Origin: Micromonospora echinospora
GTDB lineage: Bacteria > Actinomycetota > Actinomycetes > Mycobacteriales > Micromonosporaceae
Direction: 5' to 3'
NCBI RefSeq assembly: GCF_014203425.1
Contig: NZ_JACHJC010000001.1
Location: 2,542,001 to 2,606,000, forward strand
DNA length: 64,000 nt
Shown: piece by piece, positions 25,396-31,548 of the stretch
Position numbering within the stretch: position 1 is the first letter of the stretch
Layout: every line of letters starts with the position of its first letter
Translations under genes and position numbers: made by a program
Notes under the pieces: model-generated
What the model was told of the DNA's origin: nothing
Database searches by the model: none
The model's input: the letters and a program-made list of their open reading frames with translations, nothing else

Positions 25396-25512
25396 CTGGA
25401 CGCCGTTCTCGTCCTCAACGCCGGCCTGGGACCGCTGCACCGGGTCCCGATCAAACACGCGATCCGGATGCTCATGCGCCAGGTCGCCGAGATCCACGAA
25501 GCCGAGCCGGAT
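25396..25512 (+). pseudogene. HNH endonuclease, N-terminal fragment
   Basis: A perfect Shine-Dalgarno AGAAAGGAGG lies five bases before a CTG codon that opens DAVLVLNAGLGPLHRVPIKH and AIRMLMRQVAEIHEAEPD. This is the N-terminal region of actinobacterial HNH endonucleases (VLVLNA..PL..V....A..L). The Cys/His metal-binding and HNH catalytic parts are absent: the frame runs straight into a tRNA-like unit and tRNA-Met. Either truncated by tRNA insertion or a relic of a homing-type nuclease carried by the array. Confidence 0.65.
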
Positions 25513-25555
25513 CGGCAGCTCGCAGGCAGCCGGTTCGAGTCCGGACGTTGGCTCT
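25504..25555 (+). tRNA. Truncated tRNA-like unit lacking anticodon arm
   Basis: Termini GAGCCGG/TTGGCTC pair (two G-U) and CCGG TTCGAGT CCGG forms a T-arm, but only 19 nt separate the 5' acceptor strand from the T-arm, so D and anticodon arms have collapsed. Overlaps the end of the HNH fragment frame. Confidence 0.35.
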
Positions 25556-25560
25556 TACAT

Positions 25561-25636
25561 GCCGACGTAGCTCAGGTGGTAGAGCGGCCGGCTCATAACC
25601 GGCAGGTCCCCGGTTCGACACCGGGCGTCGGCACCA
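25561..25636 (+). tRNA. tRNA-Met(CAT)
   Basis: Acceptor GCCGACG/CGTCGGC perfect, anticodon stem GCCGG/CCGGC, loop CTCATAA, T-arm CCCGG TTCGACA CCGGG, encoded ACCA. Fully paired 1-72 means elongator type or tRNA-Ile2 (lysidine) rather than initiator. One base precedes tRNA-Leu. Confidence 0.92.
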
Positions 25637-25637
25637 C

Positions 25638-25721
25638 GCGCTCGTGGTGGAACTCAGGTAGACACGCCGGCCTCAGAAGCCGGTGCCGAGAGGCGTGGGG
25701 GTTCGACTCCCCCCGAGCGCA
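25638..25721 (+). tRNA. tRNA-Leu(CAG)
   Basis: Acceptor GCGCTCG/CGAGCGC perfect, anticodon stem CCGGC/GCCGG with loop CTCAGAA, long variable arm TGCCGAGAGGCGT, T-arm GGGGG TTCGACT CCCCC, discriminator A. Intact class II tRNA; no CCA. Confidence 0.93.
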
Positions 25722-25735
25722 CGTAGCAAGGCCAT

Positions 25736-25808
25736 GGGGTCGTAGCTCAGTTGGTAGAGCGCTGCTTTCGCAATGCAGAGGCCGGCGGTTCGACTCCGCC
25801 CGATTCCA
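25736..25808 (+). tRNA. tRNA-Ala(CGC)
   Basis: Acceptor GGGGTCG/CGATTCC with the G3-U70 identity pair, anticodon stem CTGCT/TGCAG (one T-T mismatch), loop TTCGCAA, T-arm GGCGG TTCGACT CCGCC. No CCA. Confidence 0.88.
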
Positions 25809-25904
25809 CGTCCCTCGCCCCGTCTCCGGCTTTACGGGGGAACCACGAGGACCAGGTGCCCGCTCGCGAGGACTCGCGACGACGCCGTCACATCAGCCGG
25901 CCAA

Positions 25905-25959
25905 GCCCTGTCGGTCCAGCGGAGTGGACGCCCGCCTGTCGAGCGGGAGACCCGGCAAC
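25905..25959 (+). tRNA. tRNA-Asp(GTC), 3' truncated
   Basis: GCCCTGT, D-arm GTCC AGCGGAGT GGAC, anticodon stem CCCGC/GCGGG with loop CTGTCGA (GTC) match actinobacterial tRNA-Asp. The T-arm and 3' acceptor strand are missing: the next tRNA starts six bases later. Non-functional. The preceding 25809-25904 spacer shows no clear element. Confidence 0.6.
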
Positions 25960-25964
25960 ACCAT

Positions 25965-26037
25965 GCCCCCGTGGCTCAGGGGATAGAGCACTGGATTACG
26001 GATCCAGGGGTCGCGCGTTCGAATCGCGCCGGGGGCA
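25965..26037 (+). tRNA. tRNA-Arg(ACG)
   Basis: Acceptor GCCCCCG/CGGGGGC perfect, anticodon stem CTGGA/TCCAG, loop TTACGGA, T-arm GCGCG TTCGAAT CGCGC, discriminator A. A34 would be edited to inosine. No CCA; intact. Confidence 0.93.
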
Positions 26038-26042
26038 CGTAT

Positions 26043-26115
26043 TGGGATGTGGCGCAGTCGGTAGCGCGCCGGTCTGGGGGATTGGAGGTCGCCGGTTCGA
26101 ACCCGGCAATCCCAA
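26043..26115 (+). tRNA. tRNA-Pro(GGG)
   Basis: Acceptor TGGGATG/AATCCCA (G7-A66 mismatch), anticodon stem CCGGT/ATTGG (two G-U), loop CTGGGGG (GGG), T-arm GCCGG TTCGAAC CCGGC. No CCA. Slightly weakened but likely recognisable. Confidence 0.85.
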
Positions 26116-26125
26116 CTCCTGGTGA

Positions 26126-26293
26126 GGCCACCCGACAGGTGACGGGTGCCGCCTCGAAAGCGGACAGGGCCGCAAGGCCTCGCGCATCGAAGCCGAGATC
26201 GAGAAGTGTGAGGTTGTGTGCGCGAACGACCACCGACGTCGGACTGCGCGCACCCAGAGATGGTTCGCCTCGGCGAACCTCAAGCGCCGCTAG
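26126..26293 (+). pseudogene. HNH endonuclease, C-terminal fragment
   Basis: The frame ends KASRIEAEIEKCEVVCANDHRRRTARTQRW ... LKRR-stop in two quoted halves: KASRIEAEIEKCEV and VCANDHRRRTARTQRW. This is the C-terminal end of a small HNH nuclease family in which KCEVVCANCHRRRT is conserved; here the metal-binding second Cys is Asp. No start codon or upstream HNH residues survive. Its TAG stop (26291-26293) is formed by T8-A9-G10 of the downstream tRNA-Lys, so the tRNA overlaps the coding end. Different family from the 25396 fragment. Confidence 0.65.
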
Positions 26294-26356
26294 CTCATGG
26301 GGTAGAGCTGCCGACTCTTAATCGGTAAGTGCAGGGTTCGAGTCCCTGGCGGCGTA
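26284..26356 (+). tRNA. tRNA-Lys(CTT)
   Basis: Acceptor GCGCCGC/GCGGCGT (G1-U72), D-stem GCTC/GAGC, anticodon stem GCCGA/TCGGT, loop CTCTTAA, T-arm CAGGG TTCGAGT CCCTG, discriminator A. No CCA. Overlaps the end of the HNH reading frame. Confidence 0.9.
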
Positions 26357-26363
26357 CCGACTT

Positions 26364-26436
26364 GCCCCGCTGGCTCAGCGGACAGAGCACCCGCCTCCTA
26401 AGCGGCAGGTTGCTCGTTCGATCCCAGCTCGCGGCA
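26364..26436 (+). tRNA. tRNA-Arg(CCT), degenerate stems
   Basis: All arms in register with anticodon loop CTCCTAA (CCT), but mismatches occur in the acceptor (C4-C69, C7-T66), the anticodon stem top (C-C) and the T-stem GCTCG/CCAGC (C-C). T-loop TTCGATC is normal. Probably decaying. Confidence 0.78.
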
Positions 26437-26440
26437 CAGA

Positions 26441-26514
26441 CGCGCGTTCGGTCATGGGTAGGCCCCTAGCCTTTCAAGCTGGTGAAGCGGGTTCGAGTCC
26501 CGCACGCGCGACCA
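26441..26514 (+). tRNA. tRNA-Glu(TTC)
   Basis: Acceptor CGCGCGT/ACGCGCG perfect, D-stem GGTC/GGCC (one weak pair), anticodon stem CTAGC/GCTGG, loop CTTTCAA (TTC), T-arm GCGGG TTCGAGT CCCGC, encoded ACCA. Confidence 0.88.
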
Positions 26515-26536
26515 TTCCGGCAGTCGCCGGAGCAAT

Positions 26537-26609
26537 GGAGGGGTCTCGGCGGCCACGGGAGCCCGTCGGAACCGGTGTCGAGGGCGGAAGCCGAACCCCA
26601 CCCCTTCCG
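26537..26609 (+). tRNA. Degraded tRNA-Ser(GGA)-like unit
   Basis: GGAGGGG with 3' CCCCTTCC, a serine-like D-region (TCTCGGCGGCCACGGGAGCC) and a loop TCGGAAC carrying GGA, followed by a long variable-arm-like stretch. The anticodon stem pairs poorly and no TTCGA T-loop exists. Confidence 0.3.
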
Positions 26610-26614
26610 CGTAT

Positions 26615-26686
26615 GCCCGCGTAGCTCAACGGGAGAGCACCTGGTCCACACCCAGGGGGTCGGAGGTTCGACACCTTCCGCGGGCA
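26615..26686 (+). tRNA. tRNA-Val(CAC) with C33
   Basis: Acceptor GCCCGCG/CGCGGGC perfect, anticodon stem CCTGG/CCAGG, loop TCCACAC (CAC) with C instead of U at position 33, T-arm GGAGG TTCGACA CCTTC, discriminator A. No CCA. Same anticodon as the attachment-site tRNA remnant at 7102 but a different sequence. Confidence 0.85.
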
Positions 26687-26706
26687 CTGGCCTTCGGGCC
26701 GAGGTT

Positions 26707-26777
26707 GTGGCTGTAGCTCAATGGCAGAGCGCCGGGTTGTGGCCCCGGAGGTGCCGGGTCAGTACCGGCCAGTCACC
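26707..26777 (+). tRNA. tRNA-His(GTG), atypical
   Basis: Acceptor GTGGCTG/CAGTCAC (one G-U), anticodon stem CCGGG/CCCGG, loop TTGTGGC. The T-stem GCCGG/CCGGC is intact but its loop is GTCAGTA, not TTCRANY, and position -1 is T rather than the G that histidyl-tRNA synthetase requires (C73 is present; G-1 could be added post-transcriptionally). Confidence 0.8.
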
Positions 26778-26780
26778 CCA

Positions 26781-26865
26781 GTGGGTGCGCCACCGATGGA
26801 GAGGTGGGGCGGCCTGTAAAGCCGTTGCGTTCAACGCTCAAGGGGTTTGATTCCCCTCACCCGCA
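26781..26865 (+). tRNA. tRNA-Tyr(GTA)
   Basis: Acceptor GTGGGTG/CACCCGC (one G-U), anticodon stem GCGGC/GCCGT, loop CTGTAAA, long variable arm TTGCGTTCAACGCTC, T-arm AGGGG TTTGATT CCCCT. Class II, intact, no CCA (ACC then T). Confidence 0.9.
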
Positions 26866-26868
26866 CCT

Positions 26869-26932
26869 GCCCACGTAGCTCAGCGGATAGAGCACCAGCG
26901 GGTTGTCGGAGGTTCGAGTCCTTCCGTGGGCG
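26869..26932 (+). tRNA. tRNA-like gene lacking an anticodon arm
   Basis: 64 nt. Acceptor GCCCACG/CGTGGGC perfect, D-arm GCTC AGCGGATA GAGC intact, T-arm GGAGG TTCGAGT CCTTC good. Between A26 and the T-stem only 13 nt remain instead of ~22, and they cannot form a stem with a 7-nt loop. A 9-nt internal deletion of an otherwise well-preserved tRNA. Confidence 0.65.
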
Positions 26933-26936
26933 CCTT

Positions 26937-27007
26937 GGTCGTGTGCCCGAGTGGTCAGGGAGCGGTCTGCAAAACCGCGTACGCCGGTTCGAATCCGGTC
27001 ACGGCCT
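26937..27007 (+). tRNA. tRNA-Cys(GCA)
   Basis: Acceptor GGTCGTG/CACGGCC (one U-G), anticodon stem GCGGT/ACCGC, loop CTGCAAA, T-arm GCCGG TTCGAAT CCGGT, discriminator T (U73, cysteine identity). No CCA. Last tRNA of the array. Confidence 0.92.
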
Positions 27008-27173
27008 CGGCTGCCATCCACCGCGGACTGCAAGCCGACTCACCCACCCGGACCCGGACCTGGCGGTTCCGGGCAGTGTCGCTGGCGGCGAGGGCGGTCG
27101 GCGAGGAATGATCGGGGTACCCGCGGACTGCCCGCAGCAGCCCACGGCGCAGCAGAAGGGCGGGTCGACGCCG

Positions 27174-28130
27174 ATGACGCCGACGCAGCTACGGGCCTAC
27201 GTCGCTGTCGTCCGGCTGGGTTCCGTCAAGCAGGCCGCCGCGCAGTTGGAGGTCTCCGAGTCGGCGGTCTCGCTGCTCATCGGCCAGCTGCGCCGGGAGT
27301 TCGGAGATCAGTTGTTCACGCGGACGGCGGCGGGACTGGCCTTCACCCCCGGCGGGCTGCGGCTCGCCAGCCGCGCGGCCGAGATGCTGGGCCTGCAGGA
27401 CCGTACGGTTCTGGAGGTCAGTTCGGCGGCACACGGCCGCCGACTGCTGCGGGTCGCCGCGTCCAGCGAGTTCGCCGAGTTCGCCGCGCCGAGACTGATC
27501 GAGCTGTTCGCCAGACGCGCGGCCGACCTCGACGTCGAGCTGAGCGTCTGCGACCCCGGCTCCTTCGAGTCGCTGCTGCTGACCCGGGCCGCGGACATCG
27601 CGATGGGGCCGTTGCCGCCGGTCGCTGATCCGGCGATCTCCTGCCGGCCGATGATGAACTACCGGCTGGTGACGGTCGTCGGCCCGGATCATCCGCTGGC
27701 CGGGGTGTCGGCGTCGCCGGGGCAGTTGCGTGACCAGACCTGGCTGCTCGGGCCTTCGGCCACCGACACCGTGTGCGCTGTCCCGGCGATGCTGCGCCGG
27801 CTCGGTGTGCCCGAGGAGCGACAGCAGATATTCCAGAGCCACGCGGCGGCGCTCGGTGAGGCGCAGCGTGGCCGGGGAATCGCCCCGGCGCTGTCGTTCA
27901 CTGTCGCGCCGGACCTCCGCGGCGGCCAACTCGTGGCGTTGTCCGGACCGCACGCCACGGCCGAGGCGGTATGGCATTCGCTGGTGCTCGTCACCCCCGG
28001 CACACCGTCCGTGGCAGCCGAGCTGTGCCGCTTCGCGTCGACGCCCCGGGCGATTCAGGCGATGATGCGCGGCGTGGGCGTCGCGGTGAACCGTTTCCGG
28101 CCCTCGGTGCACGTGACGCTCTGGAGTTGA
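27174..28130 (+). CDS. LysR-family regulator, probable CO dehydrogenase regulator
   Basis: 318 aa. N-terminal HTH (TQLRAYVAVVRLGSVKQAAA, QLEVSESAVSLLIGQLRREF) and a periplasmic-binding-type effector domain with ELSVCDPGSFESLLLTRAAD. ATG 27174 puts the HTH at the very N-terminus as is usual; ATG 27108 is the alternative. It converges on the cox operon and overlaps the end of coxE by 76 bp. LysR regulators (CutR-type) control CO dehydrogenase genes in other actinobacteria, so that role is inferred here. Begins 166 bp after the tRNA array. Confidence 0.82.
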   Translation: MTPTQLRAYVAVVRLGSVKQAAAQLEVSESAVSLLIGQLRREFGDQLFTRTAAGLAFTPGGLRLASRAAEMLGLQDRTVLEVSSAAHGRRLLRVAASSEFAEFAAPRLIELFARRAADLDVELSVCDPGSFESLLLTRAADIAMGPLPPVADPAISCRPMMNYRLVTVVGPDHPLAGVSASPGQLRDQTWLLGPSATDTVCAVPAMLRRLGVPEERQQIFQSHAAALGEAQRGRGIAPALSFTVAPDLRGGQLVALSGPHATAEAVWHSLVLVTPGTPSVAAELCRFASTPRAIQAMMRGVGVAVNRFRPSVHVTLWS

Positions 28131-29290
28131 CCGGCGGCGTCCAGCAGGTCCCGGAACGTCGCGGCCGGCAGCAGCCGGTCACAGTAGGGCAGGGCCGCGG
28201 CCATGCCCGCCACCAGGGGAGCGAAGCCGGGGGCGCCGGCCCGCGGGTTCAGCCAGACGATCCGGTGGGCGCGGCGGCTCAGCCGTGCCATCACGGCGGC
28301 GAGTTCGGCCGGTGGGTCGCTGTCCCAGCCGTCCGAGCCGATCAGCACCACCGCCCCGCGAACCGCGTCGCCGTGCGGGGACGCGAGCAGGGCCCGCAGG
28401 TTCGTCGCTATGCACGTACCCCCGAACCGGTCGGTCACGGCGGCGCTGGCGTGTGCGATCGCCGCGGACGCCGACGTGTGGCGCAGCGCGACAGTGAGCC
28501 GGGTGAGCGTCGTGGCGAAGGCGAACACCTCCGCGTCGGTGACCACCGCGAAGGCCCGCAGCAGGTGCAGGTACGCGTGGGCCTGGGCCCGCATCGACTC
28601 GCTGAGGTCGCACAGCAGTACGACCCGGCGCGGTCGGCGTACCTGCCGCTCGCGGACGACCTCGACCGGCTCCCACGCGGTACGACGGGCCCGGGCGATC
28701 GTCGGACGCAGCGCGACCCGCCGCCCGGCCGGGCCCACGGCGTGCCGCCTGGTGCGCCGGGACGGCCAGCGCGCGGCGGCCTCGCGCAGGGCGTCGCCGA
28801 GCAGCTCGACCTGGGCGGCGTCGAGGTCCTCGAACGGCCGGTCGGCGAGCCCGGCGAGAGCGCTGGGCCGTCGCTCGGGCAGCCGCACCCCGGCATCGGA
28901 GGGCTCCTCCTCGGCGACGGGCGCCGGCAACGTCGCCCACGGCAGCCCGCCACCGTCGCCGGTGGCGTCGGTGTCCGCGGGCACCGGCAGGTGGACGTCG
29001 TCCCGGGTGCCCGGCGGGGCCGCGGACCGGGTGAGCGGCAGCGGCGGCGCGTCGGCGAAGACAGCGGCGAAGACGCGGTCGAAGGCGGCGAGGTCGGCGT
29101 GCCGCCGCACGAAGCTGATCCGGGCGGCCCAGTAGAGCGCGCTCGTCTCCCCGGGCGTCCACACGGCGAGCGCCCGGACGAAGTCGCCGGCCTCGGTGAG
29201 CCCGGCGTTCACGCCGGCCCGCCGCAGCCGTCCGGCGAACGCCGTCGCGAACGCCGCGCGGTCGGTGCCGCGCAGCAGACCGGCACTCAC
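28055..29290 (-). CDS. coxE: CoxE-like von Willebrand factor A protein
   Basis: 411 aa. The N-terminal ~200 residues include RVALRPTIARARRTAWEPVE typical of CoxE, and the C-terminal VWA domain keeps the MIDAS pattern: LLCDLSESMRAQAHAYL (DxSxS), RFGGTCIATNL (T) and LIGSDGWDSDPPAEL (D). With the AAA+ protein CoxD it matures the Cu-S-Mo site of CO dehydrogenase. GTG start overlaps the coxG stop (GTGA). Last gene of the operon; its tail of ~25 codons overlaps the convergent LysR gene. Confidence 0.87.
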   Translation of the reverse strand: MSAGLLRGTDRAAFATAFAGRLRRAGVNAGLTEAGDFVRALAVWTPGETSALYWAARISFVRRHADLAAFDRVFAAVFADAPPLPLTRSAAPPGTRDDVHLPVPADTDATGDGGGLPWATLPAPVAEEEPSDAGVRLPERRPSALAGLADRPFEDLDAAQVELLGDALREAAARWPSRRTRRHAVGPAGRRVALRPTIARARRTAWEPVEVVRERQVRRPRRVVLLCDLSESMRAQAHAYLHLLRAFAVVTDAEVFAFATTLTRLTVALRHTSASAAIAHASAAVTDRFGGTCIATNLRALLASPHGDAVRGAVVLIGSDGWDSDPPAELAAVMARLSRRAHRIVWLNPRAGAPGFAPLVAGMAAALPYCDRLLPAATFRDLLDAAGQLQSVTCTEGRKRFTATPTPRIIA

Positions 29291-30105
29291 CGGCGGGTGA
29301 CCCGCCAGGCGATCACCGAGGCGACGACGACGACGATCCCGACGAGCACCGGCACGAGGCGCTTGACGACGGCACCACCGGCGATGTCGAGCAGGTCCAA
29401 CGTCTCCGGCTCGGCGCGGGCGCCGGCCGCCGGCCGATCGGTGGACGCCGACGCGACCACGGGGGCGCCGGCCGCGGTGGCCCCGGGTGGGGTGGCGGAC
29501 CGGGACGCGGCGGGCGAGGCGGCCACGTCGGCGTCGGCGTCGGCCGCGAGGGTACGGGGCGCTGCCGTGGAGGCGTCGGTCCTGGTCGCGGCGGGCGTGG
29601 GCTCGGGCGTGGCGGATGCGCCAGGCCCGCCGGCCGGTGGCGGGGCGGCCTCGCCGGTCTTTTCGGCCGCCAGCATTGCCTCCAGGTTGGTGACGAACTG
29701 GGCGAGCAGCTTGCTCGACACCTCCTTGATCATGCCGCTGCCGAACTGGGCCAACCGCCCCGAGATCTTCAGATCGGTGTCCACGCTGACGACTGTGCGC
29801 TGGTCGTCCGGCCGCAGTTGGGCGGTGACCAGAGCGGACGCGTTCGCCGCCGACCGTCGGTCTCGGCCCTTCGCCTCGATCACCCCCCGGTACCGCTCCT
29901 CGTCCTTCTCGACGAAACGCGCGGTGCCGGCGAACTCGGAGACGACCGGACCGACCTTGACCTTCACCGTGCCCTGGTGGACGTCGCCGTCGACGCCGGT
30001 CAGCTGGGCACCCGGCAGGCACGGCGCGATGCCCTCCAGGTCCGTCAGGACCGCCCACGCCCGGGCGATAGGGGTGTCGACGGTGAACTCGTTGGTGATC
30101 TTCAT
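29287..30105 (-). CDS. coxG: CoxG, SRPBCC protein with C-terminal membrane anchor
   Basis: 272 aa. Residues 1-150 form a START/SRPBCC domain (MKITNEFTVDTPIARAWAVL, DLEGIAPCLPGAQLTG, VKVGPVVSEFAGTARF). A ~75-residue Ala/Pro/Thr-rich linker leads to one membrane helix (VLVGIVVVVASVIAWRV). CoxG tethers CO dehydrogenase to the membrane and delivers electrons to the quinone pool. ATG overlaps the coxD stop (ATGA). Confidence 0.88.
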   Translation of the reverse strand: MKITNEFTVDTPIARAWAVLTDLEGIAPCLPGAQLTGVDGDVHQGTVKVKVGPVVSEFAGTARFVEKDEERYRGVIEAKGRDRRSAANASALVTAQLRPDDQRTVVSVDTDLKISGRLAQFGSGMIKEVSSKLLAQFVTNLEAMLAAEKTGEAAPPPAGGPGASATPEPTPAATRTDASTAAPRTLAADADADVAASPAASRSATPPGATAAGAPVVASASTDRPAAGARAEPETLDLLDIAGGAVVKRLVPVLVGIVVVVASVIAWRVTRR

Positions 30106-30971
30106 GCCGGCCTCTCCTGGTGTGCGGCGAGCGCGGCGGCGACGGCGGCGCGGTCGTCGGGGGTCTTGGCGATGGCGCCGATGGTCCGGACGACGTCGTC
30201 GGCGGCGAGGTCGGCGGCGCCGAGCACGGACAGTGCGGCGACCCAGTCGATGGCCTCGGCCATACCGGGCGCCTTGTCCAGGCCGAGGGCGCGTACGTCG
30301 CCGACGAAGGCGGTCGCCGTGCCGATCAGCCGCTCGGTCGCGCCCGGCACGGCCCGCCGGACGATCTCCGTGGCGCGGCCCGGCTCCGGGAACTCGATCC
30401 AGTGGTACAGGCAGCGTCGGCGCAGTGCGTCGTGCAGGTCGCGGCTGCGGTTGGAGGTGAGTACCACGACCGGCGGCGTGGTCGCGGTGAACGTACCCAG
30501 CTCGGGAATGGTGATCCCGGACTCGCCGAGGAACTCGAACAGCAGCGCCTCGAACTCGTCGTCGGCCCGGTCGATCTCGTCGATCAGCAGCACCGGTGGA
30601 ACCGGTCCCGGGTGGCGTACCGCCCGCAGGATCGGCCGCTCCTGGAGGAACTCCACGGCGAACAGGTCGGCGTCGGTGAGCGAGGCGTGCCGGGCCTCGG
30701 CCAGCCGGATGGCGAGCAGCTGCCGCTGGTAGTTCCATTCGTACAGCGCCTCACCGGGGGTCAGGCCCTCGTAGCACTGCAGCCGGATCAGCGTCGTGTC
30801 CAGCGCGCGCGCCAGCGCCTTCGCCGCCGCGGTCTTGCCGACGCCGGGCTCGCCCTCGAGCAGCAGCGGCTTGCCCAGTTCCAGCGCGAGGAAGACGGCC
30901 ATCGCCATGCCGTCGTCGGCCAGGTAGTCGACGGCTTCGAGTCGGCGCCGAACGGCAAGGGGGTCCTTCAC
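30102..30971 (-). CDS. coxD: CoxD, MoxR-family AAA+ ATPase
   Basis: 289 aa. Walker A LLLEGEPGVGKTAAAKALAR, Walker B PPVLLIDEIDRADDEFEALL, sensor 1 VVLTSNRSRDLHDALRRRC. The sequence after Walker A (LDTTLIRLQCYEGLTPGEAL) is characteristic of CoxD, which drives insertion of sulfur and copper into the CO dehydrogenase active site together with CoxE. GTG 30971 overlaps the upstream stop (GTGA); longer frames upstream are shadows. Confidence 0.9.
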   Translation of the reverse strand: MKDPLAVRRRLEAVDYLADDGMAMAVFLALELGKPLLLEGEPGVGKTAAAKALARALDTTLIRLQCYEGLTPGEALYEWNYQRQLLAIRLAEARHASLTDADLFAVEFLQERPILRAVRHPGPVPPVLLIDEIDRADDEFEALLFEFLGESGITIPELGTFTATTPPVVVLTSNRSRDLHDALRRRCLYHWIEFPEPGRATEIVRRAVPGATERLIGTATAFVGDVRALGLDKAPGMAEAIDWVAALSVLGAADLAADDVVRTIGAIAKTPDDRAAVAAALAAHQERPA

Positions 30972-31546
30972 CGCGCCTCGCCCGCGAGGAGCCGCCGGTA
31001 GTCCGCGCGGGTGTCCACGTCGATCGGCACCGGCCCGTCCACGGGTATCTCCGTGACCGGATGCCGGCCGGAGTGTAGCAGCTTCCACACCGCCTTGTCG
31101 CCGTGCAGGACACGCAGCTCCGGCAGGACGTCGCGGGCGAACCAGAACGGGTGCCCCAGACCGTCGGCGTACCGGCACACCGCGAGCGGGGTGGTCGCCG
31201 CCGCGACCCGGCGTACGTCGGCGGCCCGTACGCCTGGCTGGTCGCCGAGCAGGAGCACGAGCCCGTCGGCGCGCGGGTCGACCGCCTGCGTCGCGGCGCG
31301 GATCGACGAGCCGCAGCCCGTGCTGAACTCGGCGTTCTCGACGACCTGGACCCCGGTCAGGTCCACCCGTTCGCGGACCAGGTCGGCGGCGCCGCCGAGG
31401 GTCACCAGCACCTGGTCGAAGGCGCACGAACGGGCCAGGTCGAGGGTGGCGTCGAGCAGCGTCCGCCCGCGGTACGGCAGCAGCTGTTTGGCCTCGCCGA
31501 GGCGCACGGAGGCCCCGGCGGCCAGGACCAGGCCGGTCACGAACAC
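30968..31546 (-). CDS. MobA-like nucleotidyltransferase (molybdenum cofactor cytidylyltransferase)
   Basis: 192 aa. The motif GLVLAAGASVRLGEAKQLLP (GxxG-R-GxxK) and GLVLLLGDQPGVRAADVRRV mark a MocA/MobA-type NTP transferase, which attaches CMP to molybdopterin to give the MCD cofactor used by CO dehydrogenase. GTG start two bases after the coxF stop; GTGA overlap into coxD. Confidence 0.87.
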   Translation of the reverse strand: MFVTGLVLAAGASVRLGEAKQLLPYRGRTLLDATLDLARSCAFDQVLVTLGGAADLVRERVDLTGVQVVENAEFSTGCGSSIRAATQAVDPRADGLVLLLGDQPGVRAADVRRVAAATTPLAVCRYADGLGHPFWFARDVLPELRVLHGDKAVWKLLHSGRHPVTEIPVDGPVPIDVDTRADYRRLLAGEAR

Positions 31547-31548
31547 GG

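Larger units (their letters stand above)
24558..27007 (+). other. Actinobacterial tRNA gene array
   Basis: Twenty-two tRNA or tRNA-like units on one strand in 2450 bp: Trp, Pro(TGG), Ala(GGC), a degraded unit, Glu(CTC), Gly(TCC), Leu-like(CAA), a truncated unit, Met, Leu(CAG), Ala(CGC), Asp(GTC, broken), Arg(ACG), Pro(GGG), Lys(CTT), Arg(CCT), Glu(TTC), Ser-like, Val(CAC), His, Tyr, one without an anticodon arm, and Cys. Spacers are often 1-30 bp. Only Pro(TGG), Met and Glu(TTC) encode CCA. Two HNH endonuclease fragments lie inside. Several stems carry mismatches. This is the signature of mobile tRNA arrays known from actinobacterial plasmids, chromosomes and phages, not of housekeeping tRNA loci. 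Confidence 0.9.

Noticed and set aside
24889-26850. Many open reading frames running through the tRNA array on both strands
   Set aside because: They translate tRNA sequence (recurrent GSSP/RRFES-type strings) and have no starts or families; only the two HNH fragments are supported.
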